Assembly: GCA_020796225.1 (NCBI GenBank)
Contig: CM036775.1
Coordinates: 11,397,171-11,461,170, forward strand
Length of the DNA stretch: 64,000 bases
Source of the DNA: Arion vulgaris
Taxonomy: Eukaryota > Mollusca > Gastropoda > Stylommatophora > Arionidae
Direction of reading: 5' to 3'
Positions within the stretch are counted from its first letter, which is position 1, and each line of letters begins with the position of its first letter. Under the pieces are notes generated by a model. That model was not told the origin of the DNA, ran no database searches, and worked only from the letters and a program-made list of their open reading frames with translations. Below, piece after piece: positions 43,104 through 54,014 of this stretch. Position numbers and translations under genes: made by a program.

Positions 43104-44945
43104 CTCAGTTATATGAGGACTATCATCATAGCACTCCGAACATGTACATAGGTGCTCCGATCTCCGCCTCAGCAAATCCAGCAGCGGCCCAACACGCCAG
43201 TTCGATGTTGATTAATCAATCTCTTTGCATATTTAGTATGTCGTTCTTTTCGGGCTGCCAATATGACACCCATCTCTTTCAATCTGGTCAGCGAGTGGGA
43301 TTCACAGCCCTGAGACTCCGCTGTTCGGAAAGACTCTCTCAATGCGTGAAGAATGTCATTTCGATCCATGGCAGCTCCCTCTGATATTGTAGCCAAGCCA
43401 GCCAATCTTTCAGCTTGTTCATTACCCTTAACTCCTGCGTGCCCAGGGACAAAAATGGTGATTTTTCTGATCATTGTCTGTACCAGTACCTCCACCCAGT
43501 TGCGTCTCACCAGTCCTGATTCAACTTTACAAATCATGCTCATGGAGTCACTGAGTATGAAAACATGAGAATAGTTGTGAGATGCAACCATTTCACGCCT
43601 CGTAACCTTAGAACCTCCATTGTCAAACTACGTGTGGTTGGTGCGTAGGCCCCACTGGCCTCTCTTATTATTTTCCTCCTGATGTGCTGAAAAAGCCCAC
43701 GCTAGCGTTGTTGGCGAATGACTGGACCATCGGTGTAAATAACCACATCTGTATCATTGATAATGTCATTCAAGAGGGCCTCCACCTCCACGTTAATCAG
43801 TGATAGATTATTTTGTTCACAATTTTTCTTAATTGATGTAATAAGGTGAAAGCAGTCTGAAATAAGTGGTACAGCAATCATTCCTCTCCTGTTTCAATTC
43901 GGAAGGATCATATTTTCTAAGAGTATCTTCCAGCCTGATTCAGCCATGATCTGCCTCTCTTGAGTCTACACCCTTTCTCCTTAATGAGTTCTTGATGGAG
44001 AGGATGTTCCTTGTTTGCATTGATTCTTAGATATGATCGAACCCTCCAAGTTTCAATTCTGTTAGCAATAGTTGGGAGGTCAGAAGGAATCGCATTGACA
44101 CTCCTGGTGTAACTTTGGTGCATCCCAGAATGATGCGCATAGCCTCATTCTGAATTCTTTCCAGTCTCACTGTTTGCATAGGACTAATTGTTAGGAGAGC
44201 GCACGCATATTCTATACAGGACAGAACAATACCTTGGTACAAGAGCACAAGAAGGCGTTGCTCAATGTTGCCCGCATGATTCTCAGTGCGGATAGTGCGT
44301 TCGAGCCTTGGCAGAGCAGTCGATATGGTCCCTAAAGCATAGACTGCGATCAAATTTTACACCCAAATAACTCATAGATGCTGTTCAGGTGAGTGTATGT
44401 CCATCTAAAGTGACATGTGGTGTGTCAGACTTCACAATGTGATTATTTAGAGAGAACCATGATAGAACAGCTTTGGTATGGTTTATCGTTGCACCAGAAA
44501 CATCACACAAGGCCATTATGCGGTTCAGTTCTTCCTGGAGTTCCAAACCAGCCTGAAACCTTCAAAGACGTCATAAGAAAAGATCGATGCATTACACCAA
44601 GTTTCTTTATTCCGCCTGTATCCGCAGAGGGTGGAAGGAAACATGTGACGTTCCTCAAATCGATCGAGCCTGCATGCCACTGACTTTTCTGAAGCTTGCC
44701 CACTGTGTTCTGCATTGCAATTATTCTAAAACCGCTTATGTGTTTGTGATTCTTGTTAGGTTTTGCCAGTGGTATTAAATAACTGTGTAGCCATTCCTCC
44801 TGATCTCACCATTTTTAAACTAGTGTTGAATTCTTTACTAAGCTCATTCATGTCTTTGTCCGATATCCTGCTTATGTCACTGTATTGGATACCATCGGGA
44901 CCTGGTGCAGTATTGTGTGATCTTGCATTGCAGTGACTCAATGAG
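43104..44945 (-). mobile_element. RNase H-bearing LINE, longest copy (RT plus RNase H pieces)
   Basis: From 5' to 3' on the minus strand: RT start ARSHNTAPGPDGIQYSDISR at about 44920, an RT thumb/linker piece (IEYACALLTISPMQTVRLER) near 44150-44200, then RNase H strands ([20 protein letters not shown]) and IFVPGHAGVKGNEQAERLAG at about 43430. The 3' end is CAGTTATATGAGGACTATCA. There are deletions and frameshifts throughout. Confidence 0.85.
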
Positions 44946-45330
44946 TATGCTCAGGAAGATTGAAACAGGATGGGCTAGGAGACATTGGATAGAGTCGCTG
45001 GGGAGGTCTAAGCTGACCAAGATCAGTTTTATTTTTGTGCCAGGGCATGCAGGTGTAAAGGGAATAAACGTGCGGATAGGCTTGCGGTCTGGCTGCTGTA
45101 CAAAGCGGGCGAGCAATGGACCAAGCTATTATAAATTCCCTAAGGGAGAGAGGACGTGTACATGATTCTTGTAATAGTGGTGAATCTATAACACTAACCA
45201 GACTGCAAGAACTCCAAGTCAAGTGTGGTGTAGCTAGACAAGAACACTATGCTGGTAGACACAGAAGAATAGTAAACCAACAAGAGCGGTGTCATTGGTG
45301 CCTCACGCTGAGGAAATACTGAGGTGAGAT
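44935..45330 (+). mobile_element. LINE with RNase H domain, head-to-head with the previous one
   Basis: The plus strand encodes SMSMLRKIETGWARRHWIES and ISFIFVPGHAGVKG, then TLTRLQELQVKCGVARQEHY with frame changes. It belongs to a related but distinct family. Confidence 0.8.
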
Positions 45331-45569
45331 CTAGCACTTGAAGTAATTTGTTGATGTGCAGTAATGGTGATCCGGCGACTAAACTAAACTAACACGTACC
45401 AGTTCGATTTTGATTGATGAGCCTCTCATATACCTGTTATGCTGTTCTTTTCTTGATGCACAGACCAGGTCTTTCTACTGCTGCCTTGTAGTTTGATTGG
45501 GGACCATCATAGGCTAGTGGAGCAAACTGTACACAAAACTGGACGATCAGCAAACCATTTCTTTGTTTC

Positions 45570-46155
45570 GACTATGTACCAACACTGCAGACTCAACAAA
45601 CTTATATCGACTAGGAATAAGTCAAACAGCTAAATCTACTACAATGAGAAGATCAAAGCACTATTTTCCAGTTAAGAACAGGACATGTTGGACTGAATTA
45701 CCATCTACACAGAATAAACCCCACACACCTACCACACTGTAGAAAGTGCAGTCATTCATGTGAGACAGTACAGCATATCTTGCTTGAATGTCCTGAACTA
45801 CATAAAGCTAGACAAGAACTCCTCCCACCACACCCATCTGTTCATAATACCCTTTACACTAGTCTTCCACAATTACAGAACACATGCAGATTCTACAAAT
45901 GGGCATTGGCTGCCCAAGAGTGAAAACTTGCAGCCCTGGTTAGAAGAAGAAGTCAAACAGCTCTCTGCCAGCGTCAGGGGGTGGGGCAGACACCGGAGCA
46001 TGTCCTGCAAGACTGTCCTCTCCTGGGTGAGCTGAGAAACAAGATGTAGCCACATCCAGTTGACATAAAAACTAAGCTTTGGGAAAACCTGACAGACCTG
46101 AAGCTAACTGCCCAGTTTGAGGTCCACAGTAAATTAAGTGCATGACCAGAGATCG
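45570..46155 (+). mobile_element. LINE with RNase H domain, C-terminal tail
   Basis: Reads as QLRTGHVGLNYHLHRI-, LPHCRKCSHSCETVQHILLE and CPELHKARQELLP, a Cys/His-rich end, then a second tail ([17 protein letters not shown]). Two related ends are joined near 45930. Confidence 0.75.
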
Positions 46156-46159
46156 CTGA

Positions 46160-46720
46160 TGATTTGGTTATTGGTTACTAAACTGACGTCATTGCACTCT
46201 GGGCAGACCCATGAGTGCTCAATCTCCCCCAACAGATGTCGAAGAGTATGCATACTGATGGTTCCTGTGGCTCACTGATTAAACACCTCTCACTCTGCCT
46301 CTCAGGCATCAGTTGACTTGCCTGCAGGTAACTCAAACTGCCTAAATGCTAATCGATTCAACATCGAGTTTAGTGTCCTCATCAACAGACAGTTGCGAAG
46401 AGACCGAAGAACAGTGGCGGCTTGTCATTAGGGCCAATGGGGCCAGGCCCCACCAAAAATAATGTATAACGTGTTTTTATTATTTTATAAATTAAAATAT
46501 AAGCCAAAACCATGATTTATCTGGAAAAAATGGCTGGCCCCACCAACAAAAATGATCACAAGCCGCCACTGCGAAAGAACATCCCCTATCCATCTTCAAC
46601 TACCCAACAATCGATGCTGTTAAAGCAAGCCTGTCTGCTCTCTCATTACCATAAACACCCGCATTCCCAGGAAAGAATATCCACGTAAGCCTCTGGAGGT
46701 TAGAAACTTCTATAGACGAC
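46160..46720 (-). mobile_element. LINE with RNase H domain, 3' portion, carrying a MITE
   Basis: 46160-46411 matches 24350-24630 and continues at 46572-46720 up to the RNase H motif (VFFPGNAGVYGN-like on the minus strand). The hAT-like MITE at 46412-46571 interrupts it. Confidence 0.75.
46412..46571. mobile_element. hAT-like MITE, 160 bp
   Basis: CAGTGGCGGCTTGT (46412-46425) and ACAAGCCGCCACTG (46558-46571) form perfect 14-bp inverted ends of the hAT type (CAGTGGCG). Flanks CCGAAGAA and CGAAAGAA fit a slightly decayed 8-bp duplication. The related uninterrupted sequence at 24601-24620 reads GACCGAAGAATATCCCC. Confidence 0.88.
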
Positions 46721-47149
46721 ATAGCTGAAGAAGAAATAATGAAAGAGATTTCAGTCATTACTCTGTAGAGTTAGAAAATGCTGCAGCCATTACTGTCGTC
46801 AGATGTCATTACTGCAGTTGCCAACAGCAACATATATATGTATTATTTGTTTTCTATGCATTAAAACTGATACATGAACATTTTATGTTTTTTATTTGCA
46901 TGTTACATTTAACATGACCAGATTAACATATACTCTTTGATCCCTACTATCTTAGCCTTTACCATGGCCAGCACTTGGAGGGGAAATAAAGTCAGTTCTG
47001 GTTTGCTAATCCTGACAGAAGTCATCGCATATTCATGGCTGTTTTCGTCTTTACAGACGAGTCAATTGAAGATTTTACTGTGACATCTTCTGAGTTTGCG
47101 CATTTCTCTTGCCTTTCAGCTCATCCCTAAGGGCCTTCCCTAGGGCTCT

Positions 47150-47325
47150 TTAAACTCTCCTTCTTCAAACGCTACATATTGACCACTTGTTAACCCACTC
47201 TTTGTGATTTGTATGTAATCTGAGCCTAAGAGCGATTGTAAGTTGTGCCGGTTATGCGCTTACAAGCACATCCGATGTTGGTGACGCTTTTTATTTACTA
47301 GGGTAGTTTCCCTAGGGTATGTTGT
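47150..47325 (-). mobile_element. SINE family 1, subfamily B (3' part)
   Basis: The left tail CTTCTTCAAACGCTACATAT and a core with CACATCCGATGTTGGTGACG. The head side is lost at the junction with a LINE near 47325. Confidence 0.7.
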
Positions 47326-47334
47326 TTGAAATAG

Positions 47335-48060
47335 CTGAATGGTTAAGTTCAAAGGGAGTAAGACACAGATGTATTCTGTCCCCATACTTATTCAACATAT
47401 ATGCGGAGAACATTATGAGAATGTAAAAGCGATGCCAACTATGTGAATTACGACCCTTTCACTATAGCGGCAAATGCATACCAGAGCTTAGATAAGCAGA
47501 CGATACAGTATTATTATCCATCAACAAAGAAGGTTTGGAAAACCTGATCATGACGTCCAAGAAATATAGCGAATACCAACATCTATATTTGAATACACAA
47601 AAAACAAAAATAATGTCAACTGACAAAGCAAAAGGCTCACTTAACATCCAAATAAACAATGAAGAACTCCAGCGTGTGAGAGCTACGAGTACCTGAGGAT
47701 CATTAGTCAACAATAACGTGACTGCTCCAAGAGATCTCAGAAGAATAGCAATCAGGATGCTAAACACTATGAAGAACTCGTGGCAATGCACCAGCAAAAT
47801 ATTAAAAATACTGAGAACATGCATTTCTCCAGTGGCTACTTATGGTTGTGAATCATGGACCATTACACAAAAACAAGCACGAAAATCCAGTCCTTGAAAC
47901 AAAATGCTACAGAAAGATCCTACGAATACCATGGACAGAAAAAGAACGAACACTGATGTCCTGAAAGAACTGAATGTTAAAGACAATTGGCTGATAAACA
48001 ATATAATATACAGAAAATTAGATACTTTGATTCGTCAAAGCGTACAATGGCCATTTGTCA
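47335..48060 (+). mobile_element. RTE-like LINE including the RT active-site region
   Basis: Reads RCILSPYLFNIYAENIMR, then ADDTVLLSINKEGLENLIM (the catalytic -ADD motif), [20 protein letters not shown] and [13 protein letters not shown]. It is close to 19140-19845 and extends further 5'. Frameshifted. Confidence 0.85.
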
Positions 48061-48424
48061 GGTGTTTTGGAACTAGTGTTCATTGAGTTTGTATAAACAT
48101 GTTTGTTTTACAATAAAGCTACATCTTCATCAGATGGAATTTTTCAACACTGGAGAACACCACACCCAAAACAACTTTTACCAACACAAGAGTTATGCAA
48201 TTCATAAAAGAGCAACGGCATCAAGAACAGCCTTAATAAAATTAATAACAGCTTACAAAGTTTCTTAGAACAAGCACACTTAATATCTCTACCACCACAC
48301 TCTCTCCCCCCTCCCCCTACCCCTCAACACTTCTAAAAAGAAGTAAATGGTGGAAAAGACAAAACGCAAGTCATTATTAAGACTACATCCAAACTAAGTT
48401 CAACTCAAGAAACTAACCCACCAC
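48061..48424. other. No recognised feature
   Basis: A/C-rich sequence between an RTE copy and a minisatellite, with a C-rich run (CTCCCCCCTCCCCCTACCCC) near 48302. Confidence 0.5.
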
Positions 48425-48785
48425 TCTAGATCAGATTTACCACCAACAACTGGGAAGCACAATCATCCCACTCTAGAGCCAGGATTACCACCAACAACTG
48501 GGAAGCACAATCATCTCACTAGAGCAAATATTACCACCAACAACTGGGAAGCACAATCATCCCACTCTAGAGCTAGTATTACCACCAACAACTGGGAAGC
48601 ACAATCATCTCACTCTTGAGCCAGGATTACCACCAACAACTGGGAAGCACAATCATCCCACTCTAGAGCTAGTATTACCACCAACAACTGGGAAGCACAA
48701 TCATCTTACTCTTGAGCCAGGATTACCACCAACAACTGGGAAGCACTATCATCCCACCCTAGAGCCAGGATTACCGCCAACAACA
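48425..48785. repeat. About 48-bp minisatellite, 7-8 copies
   Basis: The unit is ATTACCACCAACAACTGGGA + AGCACAATCATCCCACTCTA + GAGCCAGG. Two unit types alternate (CTAGAGC against CTTGAGC), so a dimer unit may have been amplified. Confidence 0.9.
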
Positions 48786-49555
48786 TGCCCATAGGTGCTC
48801 AGTCTTCCCCAGCAGTCAAAGGGTATGCATACCAATAGTTCTTCTCTCCTCTACCTCGTCTTCTATATGCATATTTCCTTGCTTGGTCTGCTCTAGGGTC
48901 AGACAACAGAGCACAAACTTTGTAACACATGCTACATTATCATCAGCATGCACCAACATCAAAGATTGGCTGCAATGAACTTCCAGTAAATTCTGTTCAT
49001 CTTCTGATGGTTTCAGTTTGAGTTTGGAATATCTTCATTGCACTCCGGACATGTTCATATGTGCTCCGATCTCCTTCGTAATATCTCCAACAGCGTCAGT
49101 GGCTGACAGTACCAGTTCTATTTTGATTGATGAGCCACTCGTATACCTGTTTACCGTTCTTTTCTTGCCACACAATCTTCAAACCCAGTTCTCACAATCT
49201 AGTAGTTGACATGGATTGGTTTAGATGGTCTTCTCTGCGGCCACGCTCTATGAGCGTTCACGATGTCAGCTCTGTCCATTGGCTGGCCCTCTGATATAGC
49301 GGCAGAGCCACCAGCCTGTCTGCTCTCTCATTGCCACGACACCCATGTGCCCCGGAACAAAGACAAGTGTAATTCTGCAAATTGTTGACGCCTGCAGTGA
49401 TTCAGTCCATTGCCTGCGCACGAACTGATAGTACACTCTGACATTCTGCTGCTCAATCGCATCTTCAAGTTTATATATATTACTCTCATCCGTTATCGTT
49501 ACATAGAGCTTGTAAGTGATTTCTCCATACCTCTCTGTCCTGTGTGACTAGCTCA
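48786..49555 (-). mobile_element. LINE with RNase H domain, 3' portions
   Basis: 48786-49010 is the reverse of 58975-59210 (CATAGGTGCTCAGTCTTCCC, GCTACATTATCATCAGCATG). 49018-49555 includes a minus-strand segment resembling RNase H (VFVPGHMGVVAMR at about 49345). Confidence 0.65.
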
Positions 49556-50575
49556 ATATTTTCCGTGGAATTGAGTCCTCGTGTTGCATAGGGCCTGAAC
49601 AGTGTTGGCCACACCGGTCTCTGACTGTTTTCTTTGAGGTCTCCCAGGATATTCGAGCATCCTTCAGTTCCTCAAGAATACTTTGTCTCCAGGTCTGTTT
49701 AGGATGTCCACTTTTTCATTTTCCTTGTGGGTTCAACTCAAGTGCTTGTCTAGTGATACTGAGCTGTGTCTTCCGTAGGGTATCCCCAACCCATCACCAT
49801 TTTCTCCTCTTAACCTAGGTCACCATGGGTTCCTCTCCTGTTCTTATCCCCAGGTCTGTGTTTGTAACTCTATCATACCATCTAAGTGTGAGAATCCACC
49901 GAAGAAATCCGGTGACAAAAGTCTGAATCTTATTTGTATTTAACTTGGTGATTCACCACGTTTCAAAGCCAAACAGCAACACAGTTTTCACATTTGAGCT
50001 GAATATCCTGAGCTTTGTTTTCGTGGAGATGGCAGTGGACTTCCACACTGTGCGCAGGATAGTAAAGACTTGTTGAGCTTTCCTAATCCTGACATTAATG
50101 TCCTCATCTATACCTCCTCATTTGCTGATCTTGCTTTCAAGGTAGACAAATTTACCATCTTCCATACCCCTTCCCTCAATCAATATCGGGTTTTGCTGTA
50201 TGTTGTTGCTTCATGGTATTTTGTCTTCTCTTCGTGATTTTAAGACCGACCCGTTGTGCTGTTTCTGCCAGAGCATCCAGTTTTTCCTGCAAATCTTGTA
50301 GCCTGTGTGAGAACAAGACAAGATCATCCGTGAAGTTCAGGTTCTCTTATTTTGACACAAGTGTCCACTGAATGCCTTTTCCGGACCTTGCATATGCTGT
50401 GCGTGTAACCCAATCAATTATCACCAGGAAGATGAGGGAGGAACAGCAGACATCCTTGCCTAACACCCGTAGTGACCTGAAACTCCTCAGATAGTCTTCC
50501 ATCATGGGTAACCTGGCATTCAAACCCCTCATACAGTTGCTCTTTTATCTTGGTACTATCTAACTTCATTTTATA
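49556..50575 (-). mobile_element. LINE reverse transcriptase fragment
   Basis: Minus strand: YEGFECQVTHDGRLSEEFQV, a TGVRQGC motif, NFTDDLVLFSHRLQDLQEKL (catalytic FTDD), LDALAETAQRVGLKI and a long C-terminal region ending near 49560. It includes the empty site (49744-49753) for the SINE at 25375. Confidence 0.85.
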
Positions 50576-50589
50576 AAGAGGCAATGTTC

Positions 50590-50780
50590 ACACAGTTGTT
50601 TTTACCAAATCTATGCTATCAGTGTCAAACATGGACACTGACAACAACTGAGAAGCGAGAAATCCAAATGACAGAGATGAAGTGTTTACCATGAATTCTA
50701 AATGTAACAAGAAGAGATCAAATCAGAAACAACGAAATCAGAAGAAAAGAGTGATCCTTGCCAGTACTACAATATACAGA
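50590..50780 (+). mobile_element. RTE-like LINE fragment
   Basis: Plus strand: QICAISVKHGH-like (CYQCQTW motif in the shifted frame), EKREIQMTEMK and RRDQIRN-like pieces. Confidence 0.6.
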
Positions 50781-51340
50781 GAAACAACAGGTAAAAAAAA
50801 CCTGACCAGCAATGGCGGAATGCGGGAGGGCCATTCAGAGGCAGAACTGTTTGTTTCTGAACACGACTTTGCTAGCGCATTTCCGACATGTTTGGTAGAG
50901 TATTTTCCGGTTTCGTTTGCCGAGCTACTGAGTTAGTGCTTGAGCAACGCTGTGAGCTATGAATGTTACATGGAATGCTTTTGCTGTGTCAACCGTGCGT
51001 TTGTTGTGTGTTAGTGTGTATTCAGAAAATGGCGGACAGCGGTTATGCGAACAAGCTCAATCTGCCGTTGCAGTTATATTACAGTGCAGAAGCTGGATTT
51101 TGTCATGATTGATGTTCGCTTCGACAAGAATACAATTCAAGTGATGAACAGTTTTGTGTTGCTACATTAAGCGAGCCATATGCATTTATGCGGAGCAGGT
51201 TGCTTTTGTGGTGGTATGCGGCTGTTTCATTCTGAAATTAGTTCACACAGGAAACATTTCACAGTTGTTAGCATTTCGTGTGATTTTCATTGGCACAGGA
51301 CAGAATTATGGGGTGACCCGTTGCAGTGAACTATGAACAG
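50781..51340. other. Unassigned sequence with a small ORF
   Basis: No repeat family is recognised. An ATG in good context at 51029 (GAAAATGGCGG) opens 27 codons (MADSGYANKLNLPLQLYYSA...) to TGA at 51110-51112. A second ATGGCGG-like patch is at 50813. No donor site follows convincingly. It could be a lost first exon or chance. Confidence 0.3.
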
Positions 51341-51344
51341 GTCA

Positions 51345-51500
51345 AATGATTTGGACAAGCATCAAGGTTATCACAAGACAGTTTCCACAAATGCACTAGC
51401 ACTCAGATACAACACAATAGACCCAGAGGATGACCACGTAAATTATGGACGACGAAATATCCTAGCTGCACGTCATTAGAGGAGACTAATGGGGTTCAAT
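51345..51500 (+). mobile_element. LINE C-terminal fragment
   Basis: Short plus-strand piece reading like the end of an RT protein (RPRG-PRKLWTTKY pattern across one stop). Confidence 0.45.
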
Positions 51501-52899
51501 ATCCCACATTGTTAACAAACACTACACAGTTACAGAAACCACCACCAGGGAAATCCATAGCTCACGCCTCACTCTCCAAGGCGAGGTTAAAGGCAATGCA
51601 AAAACATGTGGTGAGATATCTCTGCGATCGTTCTTAAGCCATTTTTATCATTCTATTGTGTCATATAAACAGCCAAACATCAGAATGTGATATACGTTGA
51701 CAACCTTCAGCACCTATTGGAGCACAGTTGCTTATCGCTTCGGTGGTGTGTTCGATTTCAGCCAGCGTTTGTGTGCAATTCACTCTCCGCTAGCCTTTGG
51801 CTGTCCCCAGCCGAAACCCACAAGGCAGCGGGTTGCATTTTCTTTTAGGGCAGTGACCCTTGGGCGGCCTGCCCTCCCGGACTGATGAGCCATCTGCCCA
51901 GTAAAACCGGTCGTTTTAAGAAACACCTTGGTTTGTCGTCCGTTCAGGTTTGCTCTGCTAGCCTTTGATTGTCCCCAATCAAACTACAAGGCAGCAGTAG
52001 TTCCCTCTTGCGGAAAGCAGCACTGGCTTTACCTCTGCTGGGCTTTCAGTTGTTCTGCACATTTGGGTGGGCGCACACCCTCTTGCCTGCCATGCTTGCC
52101 ACTGCTGCTTGCACTGGTTTTGCTTCTGCTGGACTTTCCAGTTGTTCTGCTCATGTGGGTGGGACGCACACCTCTTGCCTACCATGCTCCGCTGCAGTGC
52201 CTGCCGTGCCGGCCTGCTCCTTGGTGGGGTCCACTATGGCTTTGCCAGCGGGCGTACTAGCTCTGCCCTGGTCACCATCGGCTTTTTCCGTGCTCATATT
52301 TTTCGTGCCTCTCGTATCATGCTCACATTTGCCTGGGCTGTCACCGTCTGTGACTCAACCCGGTCCCCACCCCATGAGGTGCCACCCTTGCAACGTCCGT
52401 TGCGTGCTCGCTCTACCTGGTGCCTACCTCACCATTTCCGTTAATTCCCACTGGGCTGTCCGACTCGAGAGGCAAAAACAGGGTTTTGCTCCATGTTGGC
52501 CCACATGCAGCTCACTCGACTCCCAGCATACTCATCGGCTCTGAGAGGTGGCTCAGAGAGAGCATGCGCGGGCTGAATTCGCCACATGCGAGTCAACGTC
52601 TCTTCGATGGCTTTGATTCATGCCCCAATCTCTGTGATGGAGGCTAGACTTTTGACCAACGTGCGGTCCAACTTGTCACCCAGCATACTCATCGGCTCAA
52701 GAGAGAGAATCAGCAGCTTGATTTTGCCGCGAGAGTTTCCATATGTATCCTTCTAGCTTTTCCCATCGGCCGAGAGAGGCGAGCATTGTAGTCACTCTGG
52801 GAGTTCGCTCAATCTATGTTGGCGGATCCCATCAAGCATGACTACCTTTGCATCTCTACTTGCCCCAGAGTAGCTCTCCCATGACACCTGCCCTCTTAG

Positions 52900-53131
52900 C
52901 CAGACTGGAACTACCGTCTGTTACCAGGGTCTCGTGGAGGTGAGAGCAGGAATTAAAGCCATCTCCCTAATCTGGCGCCTTGCCTTATGCCTTTGACCAT
53001 GGATCATGTCATTTAAGAACCTCAACTGATTTTATGAGCCATTTGCGGTTTCATTGTGAGACAGTGTGAACTTAGACATGCATGGCTTAATCTTTGAGAC
53101 AAGCATGACTACTGGCAGGATCAACCAGATA
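52900..53131 (-). rRNA. 18S rRNA 5'-end fragment (part of retroposon B)
   Basis: Minus strand: CTGGTTGATCCTGCCAGTAG, then CTTGTCTCAAAGATTAAGCC and GTGAAACCGCAAATGGCTCA-like sequence with substitutions (ACAATGAAACC). It is truncated and decayed, not functional. Confidence 0.88.
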
Positions 53132-53626
53132 GCTGTCATGGACGTGACTGAACCGACAATGCTCGGGGTAGGGAGACAGCGCTCTGTGCAGGCGGATCCG
53201 GCGTCCGGCAAAAATACGAAAGTTGAAGCGAAGCGACCGGGCTCGCTTCCCCGTTTTGCCGAGCAAGACTGCGCCTCGCCAAGCAAACGACACCATATTT
53301 CTACCTGCAGACCCCAAGAGCGGGCCTTTTAACAAGGCGACTGTCGAGCTTTAAAATTTTAGACTGACTGCATCACATCCGACCGGGCGACATCGATATA
53401 CGGACACACACACACCACCGGTGAACCGCCGCGGCAGTCTTATACTCCTTGTCCCTTATTCGCTGGGAGCCTTGTTACGCCGTCGTGTGAAGAAGCGGAG
53501 AGGCACGCTCAGCCGTTAGAGACTATGCCGCAATTGGTTATCGAGCACTGGGAACGGCTCGCTTACTGGTTAGCTCGTCTGGTAATTTTCAAAGCGAGGA
53601 GGCAAACTTGCAGGCGCACAACTCAG
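53132..53626 (-). other. Pre-rRNA 5' external transcribed spacer (part of retroposon B)
   Basis: Aligns with 13806-14323, for example CGATATACGGACACACACAC and CTTGTCCCTTATTCGCTGGG in both. The identical outer end in both copies fits a transcription start site. Confidence 0.7.
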
Positions 53627-53719
53627 ATGTGGTGAGATCTGGAAAATATTGCTTTGGATTGGAGGGCTTAGAAGACTTTGGTTTCGGATCTATGCCTCCC
53701 TTGTTTGTTAATTTAGTCG

Positions 53720-53965
53720 TCGGATCACCATCACTTCACGTCTAACAAATAAGTCCATAAGTGCTCCGATCTCTCCCTCAGTATGTCCCTCAGCGTGTGA
53801 CGACTAATGACACCGGTTCTTTGTTGGTTTACAATTCTTCTTTGTCTCCGCATAGCGTTCATGTCGACTACACGACACTTGTGGTGAAGAGGTAAAAAAA
53901 TGGCTGCATAGTCGATTGTGTCTGTTCTGAGGCAGTGTGACAACTTGTTATAATCTGCTCATATT
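53720..53965 (-). mobile_element. LINE with RNase H domain, C-terminal fragment
   Basis: The minus strand encodes NAMRRQRRIVNQQRTGVISR and HTLRDILRERSEHLWTYL, the region downstream of RNase H seen at 43169-43300. Confidence 0.7.
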
Positions 53966-54014
53966 TTGGTAGTTTTCCTTTGCTAGTAAGATATTAATAC
54001 ATTTTTCTTAATCA

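Larger units (their letters stand above)
51618..53626 (-). mobile_element. Retroposon with 5'ETS/18S rRNA head and SINE tail, copy B
   Basis: Flanked by a perfect 12-bp duplication ATGTGGTGAGAT (51606-51617 and 53627-53638). The minus strand starts CTGAGTTGTGCG, the same point as copy A, and carries the ETS to 53132 and the 18S 5' end from 53131. It runs through about 1 kb of GC-rich sequence with an internal duplication of about 100 bp (52025-52200), and ends in SINE subfamily C (TGGCTGAAATCGAACACACC, TGACACAATAGAATGATAAA). It differs from copy A by many indels and CpG transitions, so the copies are not recent twins. Confidence 0.75.

Noticed and set aside
40637..40719. Alternative exon 9 start at the downstream TTTCAG
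   Set aside because: It would form TGA at the junction with exon 8.
42360..42764. Pro/Val-rich 134-codon open frame
   Set aside because: Mostly the 24-bp minisatellite at 42465-42640; no splice or domain support.
51928..52544. 191-codon and 125-codon open frames rich in Ala, Leu, Cys and Pro
   Set aside because: They lie in the GC-rich middle of the rDNA-headed retroposon and read an internal duplication; no protein features.
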